Counted from the stretch's first letter, positions 15,178-24,093 are shown. The stretch is 64,000 bases of DNA from CAYYKK01 sp964467935 (GCA_964467935.1 CAYYKK010000004.1:1-64000), one strand, 5' to 3'. Notes: generated from the letters alone by a model not told the origin. Numbers and translations: made by a program.

Positions 15178-16533
15178 TCAACCGGTCGTCGTGGTCGACA
15201 CGCCCATCGCTGCGAGCAGCGAGTTTCCGTTCGACTTGATCTGGCTCATCTGGACCTCGAGGTCCGTGAAGCGCTTCTGCAGGTCGGCCTGGTACTGGTC
15301 GATGTGCCGCTGCGTCGCGTCCGCGTCGTCTTGCAGCTGCGCCGACTCCTTGCCGAGCGCGGTGATGCGCGTCGCGAGCAGCGAGCTCGGGTTCGTCGAG
15401 AGCTTGTCCACGGTGTCCATGAGTCCCTGCATTGCACCGGTCGTGCCGGCGACGGGGTCCTTCACGAACAGCGCCGCGACCGAGGTCGGGCTCGCCTGCA
15501 CCGCCGCCGTGAGCTTGGTGGTGTCGAGGGTGAGGTTGCCGTCCTTGTCCTTCGTGAGGCCGATGCTCGCGAGCGTGGTGTAGAGGCCCGAGGTCCCCGG
15601 GACGACGTTGCCCATGTAGCTGCTCAAGCCGTCCAGCGCGCCGCGGATCGCCGAGTCGCCCATGAGCTCCTTGTTCGTCGCCTTGGTCGAGCCGTAGCCG
15701 GCGGCGAAGTGCGACGCGGAGACGATGTCGTTGTACGCCTTCACGAGCGTCTGGAGCTTCGTCGTGAGCGCGGTCGCGTCGGGGTTCACGTTGATCGTGA
15801 CCGGCGACGAGGTCGTCTTCGTCAGCGCGAGCGTGACGCCGGGGAGCACCCCGGTCACTTGGTTGCTCGAGCGCGTGATGTTGATGCCGTCGACGCTGAG
15901 CTTCGCGTCTTGCGCGTTCTGGACGGTGTTCGCCGGGTTCGACAGCCCGAGCGAGAAGCCCGTCTCGGTCATCGTGACGTTGTTGGCCGCGCCGGTGTCG
16001 AGGCCGCGGACCTGGAGCTTGTAGTTCGTGCCGTCGAAGATGACGGAGGCGCCGACGCGCTGACCGCTCTGGTTGATCTTGGTCGCGATGTCCGTGAGGC
16101 TGTCGGTCGCGTCGACCGTGATGTTCGCCGTCGTCCCGGAGCCGACCTGAATCGTGAGGGCGCCCGACATGTTGAGCGGCGAGACGCTCGTCGACTGGGA
16201 GTCGGAGTACGTCCGCTGCTCCTTCGCGAGCTGCGTCACCTGCACGTCGAACGAGCCCGCCGCGGCGGCGCCGGTGACGCTCGCGACGATCGAGGTGTCC
16301 GACGACGTGGCGGAGTAGGAAGAGAACCCCGTCGGAGTCGACAGGTCGAGGGCGGCCGCCTTGAGCGTCGCCATCTTGTTGCTGATGTCGCTGATGGTCT
16401 GCGACGCCGCGTCGACGTTGCTCTTGTGGGTTTGGATCTGCGTGAGCGGAATGCTCTCCGCCTTCACGAGGCCGTCGATGATGGCGTTCGTGTCGAGACC
16501 CGAGGCGAGACCGCCGAAGCTGATCGACGTCAT
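15178..16533 (-). CDS. fliD: Filament cap protein FliD (HAP2)
   Basis: A 451-residue protein. The N-terminus (ISFGGLASGLDTNAIIDGLV) and the FliD_N segment (MATLKAAALDLSTPTGF) plus the C-terminal helices (LATRITALGKESAQLQDD, YQADLQKRFTDLEVQMSQI) are typical. It forms the pentamer or hexamer cap under which flagellin folds. The length is normal. It is 104 bases after the first flagellin gene, with a hairpin between them. Confidence 0.95.
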   Translation of the reverse strand: MTSISFGGLASGLDTNAIIDGLVKAESIPLTQIQTHKSNVDAASQTISDISNKMATLKAAALDLSTPTGFSSYSATSSDTSIVASVTGAAAAGSFDVQVTQLAKEQRTYSDSQSTSVSPLNMSGALTIQVGSGTTANITVDATDSLTDIATKINQSGQRVGASVIFDGTNYKLQVRGLDTGAANNVTMTETGFSLGLSNPANTVQNAQDAKLSVDGINITRSSNQVTGVLPGVTLALTKTTSSPVTINVNPDATALTTKLQTLVKAYNDIVSASHFAAGYGSTKATNKELMGDSAIRGALDGLSSYMGNVVPGTSGLYTTLASIGLTKDKDGNLTLDTTKLTAAVQASPTSVAALFVKDPVAGTTGAMQGLMDTVDKLSTNPSSLLATRITALGKESAQLQDDADATQRHIDQYQADLQKRFTDLEVQMSQIKSNGNSLLAAMGVSTTTTG

Positions 16534-16589
16534 GGGGAGAATCCTTGGTCAGAGAAACATGGAGACCTCTTGCCGGGTGTGGACCCCTC

Positions 16590-16617
16590 GGCGCGCAGGC
16601 AGCTTCGCCTGCGCGCC
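16590..16617 (-). terminator. Hairpin between flagellin and fliD
   Basis: A perfect 11-bp inverted repeat (arms 16590-16600 and 16607-16617, ggcgcgcaggc, 6-base loop) lies just after the flagellin stop. No T-run follows on the minus strand. It may stabilise the flagellin mRNA 3' end or attenuate read-through into fliD rather than act as a full terminator. Confidence 0.6.
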
Positions 16618-16637
16618 GGGCCCTGCCGCGACCGCGA

Positions 16638-17471
16638 TCAGCCTCGGAGGAGGCTCAACGCCATCTGCGGTGCTTGGTTCGCCTGCGCCAGCACGGCCAC
16701 GCCGGCCTGCGCGAGAACCTGGTTTCTCGACATCGAAGCGGTCTCTTCCGCCACGTCGACGTCACGGATGCGGCTGTTGGCAGCCGACGTGTTGGTCTGC
16801 ATCGTCTGGAGGTTCGAGACCGTCACGTTCAGGCGGTTCATCGAAGCGCCGTAGTTCGCGCGCTGCGTGCTGACCGCGGTGATCGCGCTGTCGATGGCGG
16901 TGATGGCCGCCTGCGAGTTCGCAGCGGTGGCGCCGCTGACGCTCGAACCGTTGATACCCAGACTGGTCAGGTCCACGCCGCCGAACGCGACCGAGATCTG
17001 ATCCGAGGCGGTGTTGTTGATACCGACTTGGAACGTGATCGTGTTGGTGGCGCCGGACAGAAGAGCTTGTCCGTTGAAGGTCGTGGACTGACTGATGCGG
17101 TCGATTTCGCTCTTCAGCTGCGTGAACTCCGTGTCGAGGTAACCGCGGTCGGTGGAGTTCAGGTCACCGTTGGCGCCCTGAACCGACAGCTCTCGCATAC
17201 GGCCGAGGATGCCGCTCACCTGCCCGAGCGCGCCTTCAGCCGTCTGAGCCATGCTGATGGCGTTGTTCGAGTTGCGCTGCGCGACGGCGTAGCTGCGGAT
17301 CTGGGCGCCCATGCTTTCGCTGATGCCGAGACCCGCGGCGTCGTCCGCCGCCGAGTTGATGCGCATACCGCTGGAGAGACGCTGGAAGTTCCTTTGCTGT
17401 GCCTGCTGGGTCCCCGCGAGGTTGCCTTGGGCCTGGAGCGAAGCGACGTTCGTGTTGATGTAAAGAGCCAT
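16638..17471 (-). CDS. fliC: Flagellin (copy 1)
   Basis: A 277-residue short flagellin made only of the D0/D1 parts. The N-terminus has ALYINTNVASLQAQ and RLSSGMRINSAADDAAGLGIS. The C-terminus has SRIRDVDVAEETASMSRNQVL and ends PQMALSLLRG. There is no variable D2/D3 insert. The ATG at 17471 has AAGGAGAAC upstream, a site that also contains a GGA motif that CsrA could bind. The gene has its own 121-base leader with a possible sigma28 promoter. It is probably the major filament subunit since its codon use is the more selective and fliD/fliS follow. Confidence 0.96.
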   Translation of the reverse strand: MALYINTNVASLQAQGNLAGTQQAQQRNFQRLSSGMRINSAADDAAGLGISESMGAQIRSYAVAQRNSNNAISMAQTAEGALGQVSGILGRMRELSVQGANGDLNSTDRGYLDTEFTQLKSEIDRISQSTTFNGQALLSGATNTITFQVGINNTASDQISVAFGGVDLTSLGINGSSVSGATAANSQAAITAIDSAITAVSTQRANYGASMNRLNVTVSNLQTMQTNTSAANSRIRDVDVAEETASMSRNQVLAQAGVAVLAQANQAPQMALSLLRG

Positions 17472-17551
17472 GGTCGTTCTCCTTCTTGGAGGTTGCAGTA
17501 CGGCGTCGTGCCGCCTGGAGGGCGCGCTTTGGGCGCGACCTGCTTTCTCGA

Positions 17552-17579
17552 CCAACGGCCACCTTGGCTTGAAGCTTTA
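17552..17579 (-). promoter_or_regulatory. Possible sigma28 promoter of flagellin copy 1
   Basis: Read on the minus strand, TAAAGCTT (17579-17572) and GCCGTTGG (17559-17552) are separated by 12 bases. The sigma28 consensus is TAAAGTTT, 11 bases, GCCGATAA. The -35 matches 7 of 8, the -10 matches 5 of 8, and the spacer is one base long. A start about 74 bases ahead of the ATG would follow. Confidence 0.4.
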
Positions 17580-17592
17580 GGTGGACCACTGG

Positions 17593-18318
17593 TCAGAGTC
17601 TTCGGGGGTCCTCCTCGTCGGGGGCCGGAGCGGCGATGGCGACGGCGGAGCTCGACATGGCGTCGAGCACGCGCGCGAGCGTCTCCGTGGTGGCGAAGGA
17701 GGAGGGGTCCGGCGAGGGGGCGCCCGTCACGGACGCGAGCCTCGGCGGCGAGGGTGTGCCGCGCTGTGCGGCGTCGGCGTCGTCTGCCGACATCAGGTTC
17801 TTCACGGCCGCGGCGTACTGGGTCTCGTCGGCGGTGAAGTAGTGGCCGGCCTTCAGGTGCGCGACGAACCCGTCGACGTCCCCGTTCTCGGCCGCTTCGA
17901 CGGCGCGTGGGTACTTCTTCTCGAGGAAGGTGAGGTAGTCGGTGGCGCCCGCCGTCGCCGAGCCGTAGGCCCGGAAGCCGTCGACGATGTGCCGCGTCTC
18001 TCCCCCGAGGACCTCGCGCGTGCCGTAGCGCGCCGTGAGGCCCTCGGGGGACGCGCCCTTGATCCCACCAAAGTTGTAGTTGTACATGCTGTGCCCGAGC
18101 GCGGTCTCGTTCATGACCTGCGCGCTGAGCACGTCGAGGGCCTTCGGGGCGATCGCTCGTCCGTGGAGCCTCCGATAAGCGTCCGCGAGTGACCGGCGGA
18201 TCTCACTCGGCTTGAGCGCCGTGCGCTTGGCGTCGACCTCTCTCGCGCTCGGGCGCGAGGCCTCGCGGGTGCGAGGGTCCGCCTGCGGGGCGGCGAGGGT
18301 GTCGAGTCCGACGCGCAC
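17593..18318 (-). CDS. Glucosaminidase-type muramidase (FlgJ C-terminal-like)
   Basis: A 241-residue protein. Residues about 60-165 form a glucosaminidase-fold domain: LSAQVMNETALGHSMYNYNFGGIKG (with the catalytic Glu), DGFRAYGSATAGATDYLTFLEKKY and HYFTADETQYAAAVKNLM. This matches the peptidoglycan hydrolase half of FlgJ, which opens the wall for the rod. No signal peptide is seen, as in FlgJ, which is exported by the flagellar machine. The GTG start has GGAGGA upstream. The rod-binding half of FlgJ is a separate gene at 51295, so the two FlgJ functions are split. It lies between the two flagellin genes. Confidence 0.82.
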   Translation of the reverse strand: MRVGLDTLAAPQADPRTREASRPSAREVDAKRTALKPSEIRRSLADAYRRLHGRAIAPKALDVLSAQVMNETALGHSMYNYNFGGIKGASPEGLTARYGTREVLGGETRHIVDGFRAYGSATAGATDYLTFLEKKYPRAVEAAENGDVDGFVAHLKAGHYFTADETQYAAAVKNLMSADDADAAQRGTPSPPRLASVTGAPSPDPSSFATTETLARVLDAMSSSAVAIAAPAPDEEDPRRL

Positions 18319-18345
18319 GGCTCATCCTCCGAGGAGAGACCGCGA

Positions 18346-19179
18346 TCAGCCCTTGAGCAGCGAGAGGGCCATCTGCGGAGACTGGTTCGCCTGCGCGAGG
18401 ATGGCGTTGCCGGCCTGCGCGAGCACCTGCTGCTTGGCCAACATCGACGACTCCTCCGCGACGTCGACGTCCTTGATGCGGCTGTGCGCCGCCGAGAGGT
18501 TCGTGCGCATCGACTGAAGGTTGGAGATCGTGACCTGCATGCGGTTCAGCGCGGCGCCGAAGTCCGCGCGGCGCGTCGAGAGCGCGGTGATCGCCGCGTC
18601 GACCTCGCCGAGCGCCGTCTGCGACGCGGTGGCGGTGGCGCCCGCGACGTTCGACGTCGTGAGGCCGAGGCTCGTGAGGTCGACGCCGCCGAACACCACG
18701 CTGAGGCGATCGGAGGCCGTGTTCTGGATGCCGACCTGGAAGTCGATCGTGGTCTGCGCGCCCGAGAGGAGGTTCGTACCGTTGAAGGTCGTCGCCTGCG
18801 AGATGCGCGTGATCTCCTGCTTGAGCTGGCCGTACTCGACGTCCAGGTAGTTGCGGTCGGTCGCGTTCATGTCGCCGTTCGAGCCCTGCTCCGCGAGCTC
18901 CCGCATGCGCTGCAGGATGCTCGAGACCTGGCTCATCGCGCCGTCGGCGGTCTGCGCCATGCTGATGCCGTTGTTCGCGTTGCGCTCGGCCACCGCGTAG
19001 CTGCGGATGTCCGCGTTCATCTGATCCGAGATCGCGAGGCCGGCCGCGTCGTCCGCGGCGCTGTTGATGCGGTAGCCGCTCGAGAGGCGCTGGAACGTCG
19101 TCGCGAGCTGGTTCTGCGTGTTCGAGATGTTCCGCTGGGCCTCGAGCGCGGGCATGTTGGTTTGGATGTAGAGCGGCAT
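18346..19179 (-). CDS. Flagellin (copy 2)
   Basis: A 277-residue flagellin the same length as copy 1 and closely similar along its whole length (PLYIQTNMPALEAQRN, RLSSGYRINSAADDAAGLAIS, SRIKDVDVAEESSMLAKQQVL, PQMALSLLKG). It also lacks a variable domain. TAGGAG precedes the ATG. It could be a minor or alternative filament subunit. No good sigma28 promoter was found in its 78-base upstream gap, so it may be read from upstream flgF. Confidence 0.95.
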   Translation of the reverse strand: MPLYIQTNMPALEAQRNISNTQNQLATTFQRLSSGYRINSAADDAAGLAISDQMNADIRSYAVAERNANNGISMAQTADGAMSQVSSILQRMRELAEQGSNGDMNATDRNYLDVEYGQLKQEITRISQATTFNGTNLLSGAQTTIDFQVGIQNTASDRLSVVFGGVDLTSLGLTTSNVAGATATASQTALGEVDAAITALSTRRADFGAALNRMQVTISNLQSMRTNLSAAHSRIKDVDVAEESSMLAKQQVLAQAGNAILAQANQSPQMALSLLKG

Positions 19180-19257
19180 GGAAGACTCCTAGGACGGGTC
19201 CTTTGGGGGGTGGGGTTCTGCTGTCGGAGCGAGCGAAGGGCGAGCTCGCTCTCGGCG

Positions 19258-19989
19258 TTACGAAGAAGGAAGGGTCACCACGCGCCGATCCGCTTCGCGG
19301 AACGTGTCGATCGCGCGCTGGTAGGCGTCGAACGATCGGTTGGTCGTGATGAGATCGTTCATCGCCGCCACGGGCGATGAATTGGACTCTTCGAGACCCC
19401 CGACGGTCATCTCGCCGCCGGCGGGGGTCGGTGCTCCGGAGCTCTGCGAGGCGGCGAGAACGTTGCCTGCCTCCGGCGTGAGGAGCGCGGGGTTCTGGAA
19501 GCTCACGAGCTTGAGGCGCGCGTGCGTCTCTCCGCTCACCAGAACCTGACCGTCTTTCGTCAGACTCACTTCTTGATCCGTGGGGACCTTGATCGGGCGC
19601 CCCTGATCGTCCAGGACGGCGCTGTCGCCGATCCGGAGGGAGCCCTGCGCGTCCACCTGCATCGAGCCGGCTTTCGTGTAGCGCTCTCCACGAGGAGTAC
19701 CGATAGCGAAGAACATGCCATCGGGGAGCGCGGCGTCGAGGGGCCGTCCGGTGCTGCGAACGGCGCCCGGCGACATATCGATGACGGTTCCGCTGACGGC
19801 AGCGTAGCGATTTTGACGGTTCTGGCCCTTCGGCGAGACACCGGCTTGGTTCTTCAGCACCTCGCGGAACACCGCGCGCTGGCGGTGATAGCCGGCGCTC
19901 GAGGCGTTCGCGAGGTTCTGTGCGGTCACGTCGAGCGCGGTCTGCGCCGCGACGGCTCCGCTCAGCGCGGCGAAGACACCCTTCGACAC
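19258..19989 (-). CDS. flgF: Flagellar basal-body rod protein FlgF
   Basis: A 243-residue rod protein. The N-terminal motif (ALSGAVAAQTALDVTAQNLANASSAGYHRQ) and the C-terminal helix (SSPVAAMNDLITTNRSFDAYQRAIDTF) belong to the rod/hook family. The central strands (RYTKAGSMQVDAQGSL) match FlgF and FlgG. FlgG is the longer gene at 47946, so this one is taken as FlgF, the proximal rod. It is one base from the sigma factor gene rather than next to flgG, an unusual location. Confidence 0.8.
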   Translation of the reverse strand: MSKGVFAALSGAVAAQTALDVTAQNLANASSAGYHRQRAVFREVLKNQAGVSPKGQNRQNRYAAVSGTVIDMSPGAVRSTGRPLDAALPDGMFFAIGTPRGERYTKAGSMQVDAQGSLRIGDSAVLDDQGRPIKVPTDQEVSLTKDGQVLVSGETHARLKLVSFQNPALLTPEAGNVLAASQSSGAPTPAGGEMTVGGLEESNSSPVAAMNDLITTNRSFDAYQRAIDTFREADRRVVTLPSS

Positions 19990-19990
19990 G

Positions 19991-20683
19991 TCACTCTCTC
20001 CCCGTGAGCGCGCGCACGCGGTGCATGGCCTCGCAGGCGAGGATCTCGGCGTCGCGGGAGCTCGTGCCGAGCACGGCCGCGGCCTCCTCGATCGAGCAGT
20101 CTTCTTGGTAGAGCAACATGAGGATCTCCTGGCACTCGCGCGGGAGGAGCTCGATCGCCTCTTCGAGGCTTCGTTCAGGCTCTTTCTCCGCTTCTTCCAG
20201 GAGATCTTGCACGGGGCGATCCAGGTCGATGACCTCGATGCGCGCGAGGCCGGCGCGATAGATCGAGAGCAGCGCGGAGGCGTACTCGTCGATCTTCATC
20301 GAGAGGGCCGCGGCGATCTCGTCGCTCTCCGGCGAGCGACCGAGCGTCCGCGTGACGGCGCTGATCGCGCGCGCGATGGAGCGAGAGAGCGTCCGCGTCT
20401 CCTTGAGGTGCGGATCGAGGGCCTCGATGTGCTGCAGCATCGCGCTCTTCACGCGGTGGCTCGCGTAGCCCTCGAAGTCCGGAGGCGAGGCGCCCTCGTC
20501 GGCGCGCGACAGGGCGTCGAGCAGCCCCGACCAACCCGCGGCGCAGAGGTCTCCGACGGAGACGCGGCGAGGCCCCTTGCGCGCGAGCCACATCGCCTGC
20601 CGACGGACCATGGGCGAGAAGTGCTCGTACTCGGCCCTCGTGAGGGCGCGCGCGCGGGGGCGACCCTCGCCGTACGCGTTCAC
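19991..20683 (-). CDS. Sigma28-like RNA polymerase sigma factor, divergent
   Basis: A 230-residue sigma70-family factor of the FliA type. Region 2 (YEHFSPMVRRQAMWLARKG, VSVGDLCAAGWSGLLDAL, FEGYASHRVKSAMLQHIEALD) and region 3 (TRTLGRSPESDEIAAAL) are clear. Region 4 (LPRECQEILMLLYQEDCSIEEAAAVLG) has an atypical second helix. The GTG start overlaps the flhF stop (GTGA), and fliA lies downstream of flhF in many bacteria. A second, more canonical FliA is at 53061. This one could be a paralogue with its own promoter preference. The region that reads the -10 (SAMLQHIEALDPHLKE) differs from FliA's usual GAMLDELR. Confidence 0.8.
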   Translation of the reverse strand: MNAYGEGRPRARALTRAEYEHFSPMVRRQAMWLARKGPRRVSVGDLCAAGWSGLLDALSRADEGASPPDFEGYASHRVKSAMLQHIEALDPHLKETRTLSRSIARAISAVTRTLGRSPESDEIAAALSMKIDEYASALLSIYRAGLARIEVIDLDRPVQDLLEEAEKEPERSLEEAIELLPRECQEILMLLYQEDCSIEEAAAVLGTSSRDAEILACEAMHRVRALTGRE

Positions 20684-21960
20684 GACTGCGCCTTGCGAGC
20701 GCGCTTCTCGCCGAACAGCACCTCGAGGATGCCATCCGTCGTGGCGGGCGCGATGTCCTCCGGCACGCGCTGACCGAAGCAGAGCGCCGCGATGGGGAGA
20801 TCACCCGCGAGCGCGGCGTGCACGATCCCGGCGGGCGTCGCCGTCTCGTCGAGCTTCGTCATGACGAGCGCCGTGGGGTTGCAGGCCGCGAAGAAGCGTT
20901 GGATGCGGCGAGCGTCCGCGTCGCGCGTGCACGCGGGCACGCAGAGCAGCGTGTGGCTCGTCGCGCCCCGCTGTCTCCCGCCGAGCTTGAGGCGCGGGAT
21001 CGAGCCCTCGATGCTGTTCTTCTCCGTCGGCCCGCGGCCGCCGGTGTCGACGATCACGACGTCGGTCGTGGACTTCGCGACGGCCTCGTCGACCTCGCTC
21101 GGCGTGCGCACGACGCGGAGCTCGGCGCCGAGGAGCTCGGCGTAGCGCTCCATCTGCTCGGTCGCACCGACGCGGAAGCCGTCGGACGAGACGAGCGTCA
21201 CCGAGCGATCCTGCGTCAGGATCGCGTGGGCGGCGAGCTTCGCCGCGGTGGTGGTCTTGCCGACGCCGGTGGGTCCGACGAGCGCGACGAGCGACCGACC
21301 CGCGCCGTCGAGCGGCCACGGCGCGACGCGCACCACGTCGCGGATCGCCTTCGCGATGGCCTCGTCGCTCGCGGGCGCCTTCGCGGCGCGGAGCCGCGTG
21401 AGCAGCGCCCTCGCCGCGCCGCCTTCGATGCCGAGGGCCGCGATCTTGCGCTTCGACTGCGCCGGCGCCTCCTTCTCGTTCGTGATCTCGGCGAGGAGCT
21501 CGCGCAGCTCGGCGAGCTCCGTCTCGAGGCCGCGCCGGAGCTTCTCGCTCTCGGTCGGTCCCTCCTGCGACGTGCGCGCGATGAGGCTCCGGAGCGATCG
21601 CACCTCGTGCCTCACCTCGTTGCGAAAGGCCTGGATCTCGTCGGTCTCCGGCTTCGGCGCGGCGCTCGCGAGCTGCGCGAAGGGGTGCTTCTGGGTCGGC
21701 GCGGGCTCGGGGCCGGCGCTCGCCTTCTTGAGCGCGGTCACCTCGTACTCCTCGGCGCCGAAGAAGCCGAACACGCCCTCGCGCGGGATGCGACGCGTGG
21801 CGAGGACGGTGAAGTCCGGGCCGAGCTCGCGGACCGCGTTCGCGCGGGCCTCCTCGAGCGAGCGACCGCGGTGCGTCGTGACCGCCGCGCTCGGGGCGGC
21901 GCCTCCGACGGCTCGGTTGGGGTTGAACTCGAGGGCGCGACGATAGGTCTCGAGGGACAT
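20680..21960 (-). CDS. flhF: Flagellar GTPase FlhF
   Basis: A 426-residue SRP-type GTPase. The N-terminal B domain (TYRRALEFNPN, FTVLATRRIPREGVFGFFGAEEYEV) is followed by the NG domain with ALVGPTGVGKTTTAAKLAA, VDTGGRGP (most relatives have DTAGR) and MTKLDETATP. FlhF marks the pole and recruits the MS ring. Its usual partner FlhG (FleN), which limits flagellar number, is not in this window. The gene follows flhA by three bases. Confidence 0.92.
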   Translation of the reverse strand: MSLETYRRALEFNPNRAVGGAAPSAAVTTHRGRSLEEARANAVRELGPDFTVLATRRIPREGVFGFFGAEEYEVTALKKASAGPEPAPTQKHPFAQLASAAPKPETDEIQAFRNEVRHEVRSLRSLIARTSQEGPTESEKLRRGLETELAELRELLAEITNEKEAPAQSKRKIAALGIEGGAARALLTRLRAAKAPASDEAIAKAIRDVVRVAPWPLDGAGRSLVALVGPTGVGKTTTAAKLAAHAILTQDRSVTLVSSDGFRVGATEQMERYAELLGAELRVVRTPSEVDEAVAKSTTDVVIVDTGGRGPTEKNSIEGSIPRLKLGGRQRGATSHTLLCVPACTRDADARRIQRFFAACNPTALVMTKLDETATPAGIVHAALAGDLPIAALCFGQRVPEDIAPATTDGILEVLFGEKRARKAQS

Positions 21961-21963
21961 GCT

Positions 21964-24093
21964 TTACCTCGCGGCGAACTGCTGCGCGGGGGCTCCGGCA
22001 GCAGGCAATGACAGGGTCTCGACGATGCGGAGCGAGACGGACGACTCGACCTCTCGGAACGAGAGGACGACGAGCTGCGGAACCTTGCGCTCGAAGATCG
22101 CGCGGGCGAACCTTCGCAGATCGGGCGGCGTGATGAGGACGGGGGTCGCGCCGAGCGCGTTGAACTTCGCGAGCGCCTTCTCGGCGCCGAGACCGAGCTG
22201 CTTGAGTATCTCGGGATCGATGCTGCCGCCCGTCCCGGAGGCGATGTCGCGGAGCGTGCGGCGCAAGAGATCTTCGATGCGCGGGTCGAGCGCGAGCACC
22301 GCGACGCCCTTGTCGGCTCCGACGTAGCGCGCGGTGATGTGCGTCGAGAGGCGCTCGCGGACGAGCTCCGTGAGCTGCTCGGGATCCTTCGTCTGCGTAC
22401 CCACGTCGGCGAGCGCCTCGAGGATGGTGCGCGTGTCGCGGACCGACACGCGCTCGGACACGAGGTTCTTGAAGACGCGCACGATGTCCCCGAGCTGGAG
22501 CAAGTTCGGGACCACGTCGTCGACGAGCTTCGGCGCGGTCTTGGCGAGGACGTCCAGGAGGTGCTGCACCTCCTGGCTGCCGAGGAGTCGGTGCGCGTTG
22601 CTTCGGAGCAGCTCGCCGAGGTGGGTCGCCACCACGGTCGCGTGATCGATCAGCGTGTAACCGAGCGCCTCGCCCATCTCGCGGTCGCGGCTCAGCACCC
22701 AGCGCGCGGGCAGCTGGAAGGCCGGATCGCGCGTCTCCTCGCCCTCGATGGGTGGCGCGCAGCCGCTCGCGTCGATCGCGAGCATGCGACCGGCGCGGCA
22801 CTCCCCGCGGCCGATCTCGTTGCCGAGCAGCAGCACGCGGTAGGTCCCGGGTGGGAGCTCGAGGTTGTCGCACACGTGCACGGGCGGCACGACCACGCCG
22901 CACTCCTGTGCGAGCTCGTGCCGGAGCGACACGACGCGATCGAGCAGCGTCCCGCCCTGGCTCACGTCGACCATCGGCACGAGCTCGTAGCCGAGCTCGA
23001 GCGTCAGCATGTCGAGGGCGAGCGCCGCGTCGATCTCCTCCGGCGTCCCGCGCTTTCGCTCGGGCTCCTTGACGACGGCGGCGTCCTCTTCGGCCTTCTT
23101 CAGCTCTGCCTCGGTCTTGTCCTGCGGGATCTTCCGGGCGACGTAGAAGAGGACGCCCGCGAGGCCGAAGCACGGCAAGGTCGGGATGCCGGGCATGAGA
23201 CCGAGCACCGTCAAGATCCCGGCGGTGATGGTGACGCTCTGACGCCGCCCCGCGAGCTGCGTCACGAACGCGCGACCGAGCTGCTCGCCCGTCGCGCTGC
23301 GCGTGACGACGATGCCGCTCGCGGCCGACACGAGGAGGGCCGGGATCTGCGAGAGGAGCGCGTCGCCGACGCTCAGGACCGAGAACGTCTCGGCGGCGTT
23401 CGCGAGGTCCATCCCCGCGGCGAGGCCGAGCACGAGGCCGCCGACGAGGTTGATGCCGGTGATGAGCAGACCCGCGACCGCGTCGCCGTGGACGAACTTG
23501 CTCGCGCCGTCCATCGCGCCGTAGAAGTCCGCCTCTCGCTCGAGGTTGCGACGGCGTTCGCGCGCTTGATCGGCGCTGATGAGGCCGCTCGACAGATCGG
23601 CGTCGATCGCCATCTGCTTGCCGGGCATCGCGTCGAGGGTGAAGCGCGCGCCGACCTCCGCGACGCGCCCCGCGCCCTTCGTGATGACGACGAAGTTGAT
23701 GACGACGAGGATGAGGAAGACGGCGAGACCGACGACGATGTTGCCGCCGACGACGAACCTGCCGAAGGCCTCGACCATCTCGCCCGCGGCGCCGTGTCCC
23801 TCGCCGCCGTGCAGGAGGATGAGGCGCGTCGTGGCGACGTTGAGCGACAGGCGCAGCAGCGTCGCGACGAGCACGAAGGCGGGAAACGCGGAGAACTCGA
23901 GCGCCTCCTCGATGAAGAGCGCGGTGAGGAACACGCCGACGGCGAGCGCGACGGAGAGCGTCAGCAGCACGTCGAGCAGGAAGGCCGGGAGCGGCACGAC
24001 CATCATGAGGACGATGCCGACGATGCCGAGCGGAACGAGGATGTCAGCGCGTTGACGCGGCTTCGGTCCCAATGCGGCGGCCGTGGTGCTCAC
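21964..24093 (-). CDS. flhA: Flagellar export gate protein FlhA
   Basis: A 709-residue protein of usual size. The first half has about eight membrane segments and the FHIPEP-family signature EVGARFTLDAMPGKQMAIDAD. The second half is the cytosolic ring that docks chaperone-cargo complexes. The GTG start overlaps the flhB stop (GTGA at 24090-24093). Confidence 0.97.
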   Translation of the reverse strand: MSTTAAALGPKPRQRADILVPLGIVGIVLMMVVPLPAFLLDVLLTLSVALAVGVFLTALFIEEALEFSAFPAFVLVATLLRLSLNVATTRLILLHGGEGHGAAGEMVEAFGRFVVGGNIVVGLAVFLILVVINFVVITKGAGRVAEVGARFTLDAMPGKQMAIDADLSSGLISADQARERRRNLEREADFYGAMDGASKFVHGDAVAGLLITGINLVGGLVLGLAAGMDLANAAETFSVLSVGDALLSQIPALLVSAASGIVVTRSATGEQLGRAFVTQLAGRRQSVTITAGILTVLGLMPGIPTLPCFGLAGVLFYVARKIPQDKTEAELKKAEEDAAVVKEPERKRGTPEEIDAALALDMLTLELGYELVPMVDVSQGGTLLDRVVSLRHELAQECGVVVPPVHVCDNLELPPGTYRVLLLGNEIGRGECRAGRMLAIDASGCAPPIEGEETRDPAFQLPARWVLSRDREMGEALGYTLIDHATVVATHLGELLRSNAHRLLGSQEVQHLLDVLAKTAPKLVDDVVPNLLQLGDIVRVFKNLVSERVSVRDTRTILEALADVGTQTKDPEQLTELVRERLSTHITARYVGADKGVAVLALDPRIEDLLRRTLRDIASGTGGSIDPEILKQLGLGAEKALAKFNALGATPVLITPPDLRRFARAIFERKVPQLVVLSFREVESSVSLRIVETLSLPAAGAPAQQFAAR

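Noticed and set aside
17566..17581. Possible sigma54 element before flagellin copy 1 (TGGTCCACCTAAAGCT)
   Set aside because: Only the GG and GC pairs and few other bases fit; the overlapping sigma28-like match is better and more expected for flagellin.
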